Origin: Nocardia higoensis NBRC 100133
GTDB taxonomy: Bacteria > Actinomycetota > Actinomycetes > Mycobacteriales > Mycobacteriaceae
Direction of reading: 5' to 3'
DNA: 64,000 nt
Assembly (NCBI RefSeq): GCF_000308595.1
Contig: NZ_BAGA01000138.1
Span: 83,642 to 147,641, forward strand
Positions within the stretch are counted from its first letter, which is position 1, and each line of letters begins with the position of its first letter. Below the pieces are notes generated by a model. That model was not told the DNA's origin. It did not search any database and saw only the letters and a program-made list of their open reading frames with translations. Shown here piece by piece: positions 8,217 through 16,521 of the stretch. A program made the position numbers and the translations under genes.

Positions 8217-9377
8217 TCAGTACGAGCGCGGCAGGCCGAGCGAGTGCTGGGCGACGAAGTTGAGGATCATCTCCCGGCTGACCGGCGCGATCCGCGCGAT
8301 GCGGGCCGCGCCGAGCATGGCGGCCAGGCCGTAGTCGGCGGTCAGGCCGGCGCCGCCGTGGGTCTGGATGGCCTGGTCGAGCGCGTTGATACTGACCTCG
8401 CCCGCGGCGTACTTGGCCATATTGGCCGCCTCCGCGGCGCCCATCTCGTCGCCGGCGTCGTAGAGGGTCGCGGCCTTCTGCATCATCAGCTTGGCCTGCT
8501 CGAGCTCGATCTTGACCTTGGCGAGCGGGTGCGAGATGCCCTGGTGCGCACCGATCGGGGTCTTCCAGACGGTGCGTTCCTTGGCGTATTCGACGGCGCG
8601 GTCGATGGCGTAGCGGCCGACGCCGATGGCCATGGCGGCGCCCATGATGCGCTCGGGGTTCAGCCCGGCGAACAGCTGCATGAGGGCCGCGTCCTCCTTG
8701 CCGACCAGGGCGGTCGACGGCAGGCGGACATCGTCGAGGAACAGGTTGTACTGGTGGTCCGGCTCGATGATGTCCATCTCCTGGGCCACCTTGGTGAAGC
8801 CGGGGGCGTCGGTGGGGACGATGAACAGGGCGGGCTTGAGTTTGCCGGTCTTGTGGTCCTCGGTGCGCGCGACGATCAGCACGGCCTCGGCCTGGTCGAC
8901 GCCGGAGATGAAGATCTTGCGGCCGGTCAGCAGCCAGTCGTCGCCGTCGCGGCGGGCGGTGGTGGTGATCTGGTGGGAGTTGGAGCCCGCGTCGGGTTCG
9001 GTGATGCCGAAGACCATCTTGGCCGAGCCGTCGGCGATGCGCGGCAGCCAGTTCTGCTTCTGCTCGTCGGTGCCGTAGCGGCTGATGATGGTGCCGCAGA
9101 TGGCCGGGGAGACGACCATGAGCAGCAGGCCCGCGCCCTGGGCGGACAGCTCCTCCATCACCAGCGACAGCTCGTACATGCCCGCACCGCCGCCGCCGTA
9201 CTCCTCGGGCAGGTTCACGCCGAGGAAGCCGAGCGCGCCCGCCTCTTCCCACAGTTCGGTGAGCGGCTCGCCCTTGCGGGACTTGGGCAGCACGTAGTCG
9301 CGGTAGGTGTACTTCAGGGCCAGCTGGGCCACCGCGGCGCGCAGCGCCTTGCGTTCGTCGGTCTCGATGAAACTCAT
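8217..9377 (-). CDS. fadE12: Acyl-CoA dehydrogenase (fadE12-like)
   Basis: The protein has 386 residues, the normal length for the family. It has the N-terminal helical domain (ETDERKALRAAV), the FAD-binding signature FGITEPDAGSNSHQ, a middle beta domain (WLLTGRKIFISG) and the C-terminal helical bundle with IQTHGGAGLTADY. It oxidises an acyl-CoA to the 2,3-enoyl-CoA using FAD and passes electrons to electron-transfer flavoprotein. It lies nine bases after accA2 and 26 before the hydratase, so it is part of the same operon. It is only distantly similar to the second dehydrogenase at 13178-14332, so the pathway probably has two separate dehydrogenation steps or one heteromeric enzyme. Confidence 0.88.
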   Translation of the reverse strand: MSFIETDERKALRAAVAQLALKYTYRDYVLPKSRKGEPLTELWEEAGALGFLGVNLPEEYGGGGAGMYELSLVMEELSAQGAGLLLMVVSPAICGTIISRYGTDEQKQNWLPRIADGSAKMVFGITEPDAGSNSHQITTTARRDGDDWLLTGRKIFISGVDQAEAVLIVARTEDHKTGKLKPALFIVPTDAPGFTKVAQEMDIIEPDHQYNLFLDDVRLPSTALVGKEDAALMQLFAGLNPERIMGAAMAIGVGRYAIDRAVEYAKERTVWKTPIGAHQGISHPLAKVKIELEQAKLMMQKAATLYDAGDEMGAAEAANMAKYAAGEVSINALDQAIQTHGGAGLTADYGLAAMLGAARIARIAPVSREMILNFVAQHSLGLPRSY

Positions 9378-9386
9378 GGTCGGTCC

Positions 9387-11507
9387 TTACTTCTCGTCGA
9401 TCGCGTCGTCGGGATCTACGACGGCCAGTACTTCGCCGAGCTCGACCTGACGGCCTACCTCGACGTTCAACGCGCTGAGCACGCCCGCGGCGGGCGCGGC
9501 GATGGTGTGTTCCATCTTCATGGCCTCCAGCCAGAGCACGGGCTGTCCGGCGCTCACCCGCTCGCCCGCCGCCGCGCCGAGGCGGATCACGGTGCCGGGC
9601 ATGGGGGCCAGCAGCGAGCCGGTGGCGAGCTGATCGGCGGGGTCGCTGAAACGCGGCAGCCTGCGCACGCCGACGGGGCCGAGCGGGGAGTCGACGCAGA
9701 CCAGGTCGCCGTAGCGGGCGATGTCGAAGCTCCGGCGCACCGGGCCGCGTTCACCGGGCACGGACAGGACGACGCGCTCCGGGGTGGCCTCGATCAGCTC
9801 CAGACCCTCGTGTCCTTCGACGAGGACACCGCCGCGGGTGTGGCGGTAGTCCACGTCGTGGGCGCCGGTGAGGCGGCTCTCGTAGGACTTGCGCTGCGGC
9901 TGGGAGGGCAGATTGCGCCAGCCACTGGGGAATCCGCCGCCGGTGCGGGCGGTCGCGCGGTTGGCGGCGGCGTCGGCGAGAGCGGCGGCGACGATGGACA
10001 GACGTTCGCCGTCGGGGTCGGCCAGCGGGGCGGCGAGGGTGTCGAGACCGTGGGTGGCGAAGAAGGCGGTATCGGTGTCGCCCGCCAGGAAGGCGGGATG
10101 GCGCAGCACCCGGACCAGCAGGTCGCGATTGGTGACCAGGCCGTGGATACGGGCGCCCTGCAACGCCGAAGCCAGCAGACGCGCCGCTTCCGTGCGGGTT
10201 TCGGCGTAGGAGATGACCTTGGCGAGCATGGGGTCGTAGTGCACACCGACCACCGAGCCGTCCAGCACGCCGGTGTCGAGACGGATGCCCGGGGTGGTCA
10301 GCGGCGCGAATTCCGTTGCCACCCGCGGGATGTCGATGCGGTGCACAGTGCCGCTCTGCGGCTGCCAGTCGTGCGCGGGGTCCTCGGCGTACAGGCGGAC
10401 CTCGATGGAGTGGCCGCGCATCGCCGCCGGCTCGGCGGGCAGGGGGTCGCCGCAGGCCACGGCCAACTGGAGCCGGACGAGATCGACCCCGGTGGTGCAC
10501 TCGGTGACCGGATGTTCCACCTGCAGACGGGTGTTCATCTCCAGGAAGTAGAACTCGCCGGTCTCGTCGGCCAGGAATTCGACGGTGCCCGCACCGGTGT
10601 AGCCGATGGCGGAGGCGGCCAGGCGCGCCGCCTCGAACAGACGATCCCGCATCCCCGGGCCATCGTCGTGCCACGCCGGCGCATCCGACGGCCGGTGCGC
10701 ACCGCCGGGAACCTCGCGGCGGCCGGAGTCCGCACCCTCGGCGTGCGTACGGCTCGCAGCCGCGGCCGCGCGCGCGGAGTCGATACGCTCGACCAGCGGT
10801 GAGGGCGCCTCCTCCACGACCTTCTGATGGCGGCGCTGGATGGAACACTCCCGCTCCCCCAGCGCCCACACCGTGCCGTGGGTATCGGCCATGACCTGCA
10901 CTTCGATGTGCCTGCCGGTCTCGAGATAGCGCTCGCAGAACACCGTGGGGTCGCCGAAGGCGGATTCGGCCTCGCGCCGTGCGGCTTCGATCTGCGCGTC
11001 CAGCTCGGCCAGGTCGCGCACCACGCGCATACCGCGGCCACCGCCACCGGCCGACGCTTTGATCAGCACCGGGAGGTGGGCGTCGGTGACCTCGGCCGGA
11101 TCGAGTTCGGGCAGGACGGGCACGCCCGCGGCGGCCATCATCTTCTTCGCGGCGACCTTCGAACCCATCTCCTCGATGGCGGCCACCGGTGGGCCGATCC
11201 AGGTGAGCCCGGCATCGAGCACGGCCTGCACGAATTCGGCGTTCTCGGAGAGGAATCCGTATCCCGGATGCACCGCGTCGGCACCGGCGGACAGCGCTGC
11301 CGCGACGATCAGCTCCCCGCGCAGATAGGTCTCACCGGGAGTGTTGCCGGGCAGGCGAACGGCGGCGTCGGCATCGCGGACATGCGGGGATTCGGCATCG
11401 GCGTCGGAGTACACCGCGACCGTGCCCAGCCCCATGCGACGGCAGGTGGCGAAGACCCGGCGCGCGATCTCACCGCGATTGGCCACCAGCACAGTGGAAA
11501 TCGTCAT
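9387..11507 (-). CDS. accA2: Acyl-CoA carboxylase alpha subunit (biotin carboxylase + biotin carrier)
   Basis: The protein has 706 residues. The biotin carboxylase domain occupies about residues 1-490, with VLVANRGEIA at its start, the ATP-grasp glycine loop KASAGGGGRGM at ~150 and FLEMNTRLQVEHPVTE carrying active-site residues. A middle domain follows, then a biotinyl carrier domain with EAMKMEH, where the biotinylated lysine is about residue 664. It carboxylates biotin with bicarbonate and ATP for use by the AccD2 subunit next door. An oddity is that residues ~243-284 are a hydrophilic, Ala/Arg/Asp/Gly-rich insertion. It lies between SPLVERI and GMRDRLFEAA, which are adjacent in the homologues I know. 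The active-site motifs around it are intact, so the protein may still work. Confidence 0.9.
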   Translation of the reverse strand: MTISTVLVANRGEIARRVFATCRRMGLGTVAVYSDADAESPHVRDADAAVRLPGNTPGETYLRGELIVAAALSAGADAVHPGYGFLSENAEFVQAVLDAGLTWIGPPVAAIEEMGSKVAAKKMMAAAGVPVLPELDPAEVTDAHLPVLIKASAGGGGRGMRVVRDLAELDAQIEAARREAESAFGDPTVFCERYLETGRHIEVQVMADTHGTVWALGERECSIQRRHQKVVEEAPSPLVERIDSARAAAAASRTHAEGADSGRREVPGGAHRPSDAPAWHDDGPGMRDRLFEAARLAASAIGYTGAGTVEFLADETGEFYFLEMNTRLQVEHPVTECTTGVDLVRLQLAVACGDPLPAEPAAMRGHSIEVRLYAEDPAHDWQPQSGTVHRIDIPRVATEFAPLTTPGIRLDTGVLDGSVVGVHYDPMLAKVISYAETRTEAARLLASALQGARIHGLVTNRDLLVRVLRHPAFLAGDTDTAFFATHGLDTLAAPLADPDGERLSIVAAALADAAANRATARTGGGFPSGWRNLPSQPQRKSYESRLTGAHDVDYRHTRGGVLVEGHEGLELIEATPERVVLSVPGERGPVRRSFDIARYGDLVCVDSPLGPVGVRRLPRFSDPADQLATGSLLAPMPGTVIRLGAAAGERVSAGQPVLWLEAMKMEHTIAAPAAGVLSALNVEVGRQVELGEVLAVVDPDDAIDEK

Positions 11508-11564
11508 CTGCCGCTCACCACCACGACTGCCTCGCCATCATGAATGCTCACCTTCACGACTGCC

Positions 11565-13160
11565 TCACATCCGGAAGACGCCGAAGCCCGCGGCGCCCTC
11601 GATCGGGGCGTTGTGGACGGCCGACAGCGCCATGCCCAACACCGTGCGGGTATCGCGGGGATCGATGACACCGTCGTCGTAGAGCCTGCCGGACATGAAC
11701 ATCGGCAGCGACTCGGCCTCGATCTGCGCTTCGATCATGGCGCGCATGCCCGCGTCGGCCTCCTCGTCGAAGGCCTTGCCGCGGGCTTCGGCGGCGGCGC
11801 GACCGACGATGGAGATCACGCCGGCCAGCTGCGCTCCGCCCATGACGGCGGATTTGGCACTGGGCCAGGCGAATACGAAGCGCGGGTCGTAGGCGCGCCC
11901 GCACATGCCGTAGTGGCCCGCGCCGTAGGAGGCGCCCATGAGCAGGGTCAGGTGCGGGACCTTCGAGTTGGACACCGCGTTGATCATCAGCGCGCCGTGC
12001 TTGATGATGCCCTTCTGCTCGTACTCCTTGCCGACCATGTAGCCGGTGGTGTTGTGCAGGAACAGCAGTGGGGTGTCGGACTGGTTGGCCAGCTGGATGA
12101 ACTGGGCCGCCTTCTGCGCTTCCTCGGAGAACAGCACGCCGCGGGCGTTGGCGAGGATGCCGACGGGGTAGCCGTGCAGGCGCGCCCAGCCGGTCACCAG
12201 GCTACTGCCGTACAGGGGCTTGAACTCGTCGAAATCGGAGTCGTCGACGATGCGGGCGATCACCTCGCGCGGGTCGAACGGGATCTTCAGATCCGAGGGC
12301 ACGATGCCGAGCAGTTCCTCGGCGTCGTAGCGGGGTTCGAGCACCGGCTGCGGGGCCGGGCCGCGCTTGCGCCAGTTCAGCCGCGCGACGATGGAACGGC
12401 CGATGCGGATCGCGTCCTGCTCGTCGGCGGCCAGGTAGTCGGCCAGGCCGGAAACGCGGGCGTGCATGTCGGCGCCGCCCAGGGATTCGTCGTCGGATTC
12501 CTCGCCGGTGGCCATCTTCACCAGCGGCGGGCCGCCGAGGAACACCTTGGAGCGTTCCTTGATCATCACCGTGTAGTCCGACATGCCGGGCACGTACGCG
12601 CCGCCCGCGGTCGAATTGCCGAACACCAGGGCGATGGTCGGGATGCCCTCGGCGGACAGCTGCGTGATGTCGCGGAACAGCCGACCACCGGGAACGAAGA
12701 CTTCCTTCTGGGTGGGCAGGTCCGCGCCACCGGACTCCACCAGGTTCACCAGCGGCAGCCGGTTCCGGCGGGCGATGTCGTTGGCGCGCAAGTTCTTGCG
12801 CAGCGTCCACGGATTGGAGGTGCCGCCGCGCACGGTGGGGTCGTGCGCGACGATCATGCACTCGACGCCTGCCACGATTCCGATGCCGGTGACGACGCTG
12901 GCGCCGACATGGAATTCGCTGCCCCACGCGGCGAGCGGGCACAGTTCGAGGAACGGGGAGTCCTCGTCGATGAGCAACTCGATGCGCTCGCGCGCGGTGA
13001 GTTTGCCCCGCTTGCGGTGGCGGGCGAGCTTGTCCGGGCCGCCGCCTTCGACGGCCTTGACGAACTCGGCCTCGACCTCGGTGAGCTTGGCGCTCATCGA
13101 CTCCGCGGCCGCGCGGTATTCCGCCGCGGCGGTGTCGAGAACGCTGCGCAACACGGTCAT
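11565..13160 (-). CDS. accD2: Acyl-CoA carboxylase beta subunit (carboxyltransferase)
   Basis: The protein has 531 residues from ATG 13160. It has two crotonase-like carboxyltransferase halves: the N-terminal half with GGTSNPWTLRK and NSTAGGAYVPGMSDY, and the C-terminal half with FLHNTTGYMVGKEYE and MGASYGAGHYGMCGRAY. It transfers the carboxyl group from biotin on AccA2 to an acyl-CoA. The family includes methylcrotonyl-CoA and geranyl-CoA carboxylases. The segment LGGPPLVKMATGEE with SGLADYLAADEQDAI fits the AccD2 subgroup better than AccD1 (leucine pathway) in my reading. It lies 17 bases after fadE13 and 57 before accA2. A 12-base piece at its very end (CACGACTGCCTC on the plus strand) is repeated 33 bases further on. 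Confidence 0.88.
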   Translation of the reverse strand: MTVLRSVLDTAAAEYRAAAESMSAKLTEVEAEFVKAVEGGGPDKLARHRKRGKLTARERIELLIDEDSPFLELCPLAAWGSEFHVGASVVTGIGIVAGVECMIVAHDPTVRGGTSNPWTLRKNLRANDIARRNRLPLVNLVESGGADLPTQKEVFVPGGRLFRDITQLSAEGIPTIALVFGNSTAGGAYVPGMSDYTVMIKERSKVFLGGPPLVKMATGEESDDESLGGADMHARVSGLADYLAADEQDAIRIGRSIVARLNWRKRGPAPQPVLEPRYDAEELLGIVPSDLKIPFDPREVIARIVDDSDFDEFKPLYGSSLVTGWARLHGYPVGILANARGVLFSEEAQKAAQFIQLANQSDTPLLFLHNTTGYMVGKEYEQKGIIKHGALMINAVSNSKVPHLTLLMGASYGAGHYGMCGRAYDPRFVFAWPSAKSAVMGGAQLAGVISIVGRAAAEARGKAFDEEADAGMRAMIEAQIEAESLPMFMSGRLYDDGVIDPRDTRTVLGMALSAVHNAPIEGAAGFGVFRM

Positions 13161-13177
13161 GCCCGCCACCCTTCCGA

Positions 13178-14332
13178 TCAGGCCTGGTAACCCAGGCGCT
13201 TGCCTGCCAGGCTCAGCAGGATCTCGCTGGTGCCGCCGCCGATGCCGAGCAGGCGGATGTCGCGGTACTGGCGCTCCACCTCGGACTCGCGCATGTAGCC
13301 CATGCCGCCGTGCAGCTGAACCGCCTGGTGGGCAACCCATTCGGCGGCCTCGACGGCGGTGTTCTTGGCGAAGCACACTTCGGCGATCAGGTCGGTCTCG
13401 CCCTCGGCGGCGCGCCGGGCGACCTCGCGGGCGTAGACGCGGGCCACGTCGATGCGCCGGGCCATCTCGGCGACGGTGTTCTGCACCGCCTGGCGGCTGA
13501 TCAGCGGACGGCCGAAGGTCTCGCGGTTGCGCACCCACTCCAGGGTGAGGTCGAGGCAGCGCTGCGCCTGCGCGTAGCCCTGCACGGCCAGGCCGAGCCG
13601 CTCGCTGACGAACGCGCCCGCGATCAGGTAGAAGCCGGCGTTCTCCGGGCCGACCAGATTCGCCACCGGCACCTTCACGTCGACATAGGACAGTTCGGCG
13701 GTGTCGGAGGCCTGCCAGCCCATCTTCTCCAGCTTGCGGCTGACGGTGAAGCCCGGGGTGTCCTTGTCGACGACCAGCAGCGAGATGCCGCCCGAACCCT
13801 TGCCGCCGGTGCGGACCGCGGTGACCACGAAGTCGGCGCGGCAGCCGGAGGTGATGTAGGTCTTGGAGCCGTTGACGATGTAGTGATCGCCCTCGAGGCG
13901 CGCGGTGGTCGACAGGTTGTTCACGTCGGAGCCGCCGCCGGGCTCGGTGATGGCCAGCGAGCCGATCATGTCACCGGCGAGGGTGGGCTTGACGTAGCGG
14001 TCGATGAGGTCCTGGTTGCCCGAGGCCACGATGTGCGGGACCGCGATGCCGCAGGTGAACAGCGAGGCGAACAGGCCGCCGGAGCCGCCGGCCTGGTGGA
14101 TCTCCTCGCAGACGATCGCGGTGTCGATGGCCGTGCCGCCGCCACCGCCGACCTCCTCGGGGAACTGCAGGCCGAGCAGGCCGAGTTCGCCCGCCTTCTT
14201 GTGCAGCTCGCGCGGGAGCTCGCCGTCACGCTCCCACTGGTCCAGGTGGGGCAGCACCTCGCGCTCGACGAAACCGCGCACGGTGGCGCGTAGTTCGCGA
14301 CGTTCGGGTGTGTTCCAGGGGTTTTCGGTCAT
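13178..14332 (-). CDS. fadE13: Acyl-CoA dehydrogenase (fadE13-like)
   Basis: The protein has 384 residues, and its ATG overlaps the stop of the AtuA-like gene (ATGA). Family landmarks are FPEEVGGGGGTAID in the N-terminal domain, the FAD/substrate signature LAITEPGGGSDVNN, YIVNGSKTYITSG, and the C-terminal VQLHGGMGYMRESEVER. It probably acts on a branched or short-to-medium acyl-CoA feeding the carboxylase, like citronellyl-CoA or isovaleryl-CoA dehydrogenases in the atu and liu pathways. It is translationally coupled to the AtuA-like protein, and the carboxyltransferase follows after 17 bases. Confidence 0.88.
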   Translation of the reverse strand: MTENPWNTPERRELRATVRGFVEREVLPHLDQWERDGELPRELHKKAGELGLLGLQFPEEVGGGGGTAIDTAIVCEEIHQAGGSGGLFASLFTCGIAVPHIVASGNQDLIDRYVKPTLAGDMIGSLAITEPGGGSDVNNLSTTARLEGDHYIVNGSKTYITSGCRADFVVTAVRTGGKGSGGISLLVVDKDTPGFTVSRKLEKMGWQASDTAELSYVDVKVPVANLVGPENAGFYLIAGAFVSERLGLAVQGYAQAQRCLDLTLEWVRNRETFGRPLISRQAVQNTVAEMARRIDVARVYAREVARRAAEGETDLIAEVCFAKNTAVEAAEWVAHQAVQLHGGMGYMRESEVERQYRDIRLLGIGGGTSEILLSLAGKRLGYQA

Positions 14333-16044
14333 GACAGCAACTCCACGGGGATATCGATGTGACGGGACCGCAGCCATTCGCCGAGTCCCTTGGCCTGCGG
14401 ATCGAACCGGGCCTGATACGCCACGCCCTTGCCGAGCAGGCCCGTGACGAGGAAGTTCACCGCGCGCAGGTTCGGCAGGAGGTGTCTGGTGACGGTCAGG
14501 TCGGCGGTTTCGGGCAGAAGTTCTTTCAGTGTCTCGACGGTGAGGGTGTGCGCGAGCCAGCGCCAGGCTTCCTCGGTACGCACCCAGACGCCGATATTGG
14601 CGTCGCCGCCCTTGTCGCCGCTGCGGGCCAGCGCGACAGCGCCCAGCGGGACCCGCCGGACCCGCCCGCCCGGGAACGGCTGCGGCAGTTCGGGTTCGGC
14701 GACCGCTTCCAGCGGCTTCGTCTGCTCGGACGGGGCGATCTCGGCACGTGAGCCGTCGGGCAGAACCGCCACGTGGGCCGTCTCGGCCGCGTCCACGTAG
14801 CCGGCGGTGTAGACGCCGTAGGGCGAGCCGTTGCCGGGCGGGGTGGTGAAACTGCAGCCGGGGTAGCTCGCCAGCGCCAGTTCCACCGCCGTGCCCGAGA
14901 ACGCGCGGCCGACCTTCTTCGGGTCCGGATCGCGGACCACGCAGCGCAACAGGGCGCTGGCCTGCTCCTCGGTGTCGGCGTCGGGACGGTCGAGGCGGGC
15001 CAGGGTCCATTCCAGTTCGGCCGGGCGCACCGGAAGCCAGGACTCCAGCTGGCGGCGGGCGAGGTCGGCCTTGGCCTCGATGTCGAGGCCGGTGAGGACG
15101 AACTCCATCTCGTTGCGGAAGCCGCCGAGGGTGTTCAGCGAGACCTTGAGCTGCGGGGGCGGCGCCTCGCCGGTGACACCGGAGACCAGGACCCGATCCG
15201 GGCCTTCCTGGCTGAGCCGCACGCTGTCCAACCGGGTGGTGACGTCGGGTCCGGCATAGCGAGCGCCCTGGATCTCGTACATGAGCTGGGCTTCGACCGT
15301 GTCGACGGTGACCGCGCCGCCGGTGCCCTCGTGTTTGGTGATGACGCTGCTGCCGTCGCGGCGGATCTCGGCGATCGGGAAGTCCGGCCTGCCGAGGTCG
15401 GCGATCTCGGTGAAGAAGGCGTAGTTGCCGCCGGTGGCCTGGGTGCCGCACTCGATGATGTGGCCCGCGACGACCGCGCCCGCGAGCGCGTCGAAATCGG
15501 TTCGGGCCCAGCCGAAGTGGGCTGCGGCGGGGCCGACGATGACCGAGGCGTCGGTGACGCGGCCGGTGACCACGATGTCGGCATCGGCACGGAGGCATTC
15601 GACGATGCCCCACGCGCCGAGGTAGGCGTTGGCGGTGAGCGGCGCGCCGAGGCCGAGTTCCTGCGCGCGCGGCAGCAGGTCGTCGCCTTCGACGTGGGCG
15701 ATCTTCGCGTCGAGCCCGAGTTCGGCGGCGACCTCGCGCACCTTCTCGGCCAGGCCCGCGGGATTCAGGCCGCCCGCGTTCACGACGATTCGCACGCCGC
15801 GGTCCAGGGCGAGTCCGAGACAGTCGCGGATCTGGGTGAGGAAGGTCTTGGCGTAACCGAGGCTCGGGTCCTTCATCCGGTCCCGGCCGAGGATGAGCAT
15901 GGTCAGCTCGGCGAGGTAGTCGCCGGTGAGCACGTCCAGCTGCCCGCCCTCGAGCATCTCGCGCATGGCGGAGAGGCGGTCGCCGTAGAACCCGGAACAG
16001 TTGCCGATCCTGATGACATCCGGATCGGCGGCCAGCCTACGCAT
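14329..16044 (-). CDS. AtuA-like protein (DUF1446, acyclic terpene utilisation family)
   Basis: The protein has 571 residues, with GGAGG ten bases before the ATG. It opens with IRIGNCSGFYGDR and continues with LTGDYLAELTMLILGRD and VVNAGGLNPAGLAEKVRE, all typical of the DUF1446 domain (about residues 10-450). The C-terminal ~100 residues (VALARSGDKGGDANIGVW) form the smaller AtuA C-terminal domain. The biochemical role is not established. In Pseudomonas AtuA is required for growth on citronellol and geraniol, and here too the gene leads a cluster with a carboxylase, two dehydrogenases and a hydratase. As first gene of the seven-gene operon it lies directly behind the candidate promoter and operator. 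Confidence 0.85.
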   Translation of the reverse strand: MRRLAADPDVIRIGNCSGFYGDRLSAMREMLEGGQLDVLTGDYLAELTMLILGRDRMKDPSLGYAKTFLTQIRDCLGLALDRGVRIVVNAGGLNPAGLAEKVREVAAELGLDAKIAHVEGDDLLPRAQELGLGAPLTANAYLGAWGIVECLRADADIVVTGRVTDASVIVGPAAAHFGWARTDFDALAGAVVAGHIIECGTQATGGNYAFFTEIADLGRPDFPIAEIRRDGSSVITKHEGTGGAVTVDTVEAQLMYEIQGARYAGPDVTTRLDSVRLSQEGPDRVLVSGVTGEAPPPQLKVSLNTLGGFRNEMEFVLTGLDIEAKADLARRQLESWLPVRPAELEWTLARLDRPDADTEEQASALLRCVVRDPDPKKVGRAFSGTAVELALASYPGCSFTTPPGNGSPYGVYTAGYVDAAETAHVAVLPDGSRAEIAPSEQTKPLEAVAEPELPQPFPGGRVRRVPLGAVALARSGDKGGDANIGVWVRTEEAWRWLAHTLTVETLKELLPETADLTVTRHLLPNLRAVNFLVTGLLGKGVAYQARFDPQAKGLGEWLRSRHIDIPVELLS

Positions 16045-16115
16045 CAGCCCGGTGCCTCCCTGTCGATGAATCGGTCGGTTGTCGCGCCCAGCATCACACT
16101 CGCGCCAGAAAAAAT

Positions 16116-16131
16116 CAAGCTAGCGTGCTTG
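16116..16131 (-). promoter_or_regulatory. Candidate TetR operator upstream of the acc operon
   Basis: The inverted repeat CAAGC-TAGCGT-GCTTG lies about 70 bases before the first gene of the operon, in an AT-richer patch. Its half-site length and spacing suit a TetR dimer, and the operon's own last gene encodes a TetR protein. Binding is inferred from position only. Confidence 0.5.
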
Positions 16132-16266
16132 TTACTTGTTCCCGCAGATCAGCGCGCTATCCGGAGAGCCGGAACCCGGCGCGAAACCGCACCGGCGAGC
16201 CCGCGTCGGACGCGCCACCCGCCTATCGTGCACCCGCCGACCCGAGCACACGGCAGAATCGGCCCA

Positions 16267-16425
16267 ATGTCCACCGACGTGACGATGATCCTGCTGCTCG
16301 CCCTCGCCGGCTTCCTGCTCGGCGGCGCCTACTCGCTGTGGAAGACCTCCCGGCCCGTCGCCATCGGCCTGGCAATCTGCGGCGCGCTGGCTGCCGCGGC
16401 CGGGCTCTTCTGGGGCCTGGGCTGA
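16267..16425 (+). CDS. Small two-helix membrane protein
   Basis: A 52-residue protein made of two hydrophobic helices (about residues 6-23 and 31-51) joined by a short basic loop YSLWKTSRP, so it probably forms a membrane hairpin. The function is unknown. It reads away from the acc operon and ends ~100 bases before the convergent peptidase gene. No strong ribosome site is visible. Codon use with GC-rich third positions and the clean hydrophobic pattern support a real gene. Confidence 0.6.
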   Translation: MSTDVTMILLLALAGFLLGGAYSLWKTSRPVAIGLAICGALAAAAGLFWGLG

Positions 16426-16521
16426 CATCCTCCGCCGTGGTGTGAGCCGCGCGGGCGCCCATGAGCACACGGGATCGGGACAGCTCGTCGTACCCGGACA
16501 CGAGGTCGCCGTTGTCCCGGA

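Noticed and set aside
8244..10802. Very long open frame on the plus strand antisense to fadE12 and accA2
   Set aside because: GC-rich shadow frame. Its composition is Gly/Val/Asp-rich without domains, and the minus strand encodes clear enzymes.
11544..13190. Long plus-strand frame opposite accD2
   Set aside because: Antisense shadow of a well-conserved carboxyltransferase; no recognisable domain or ribosome site.
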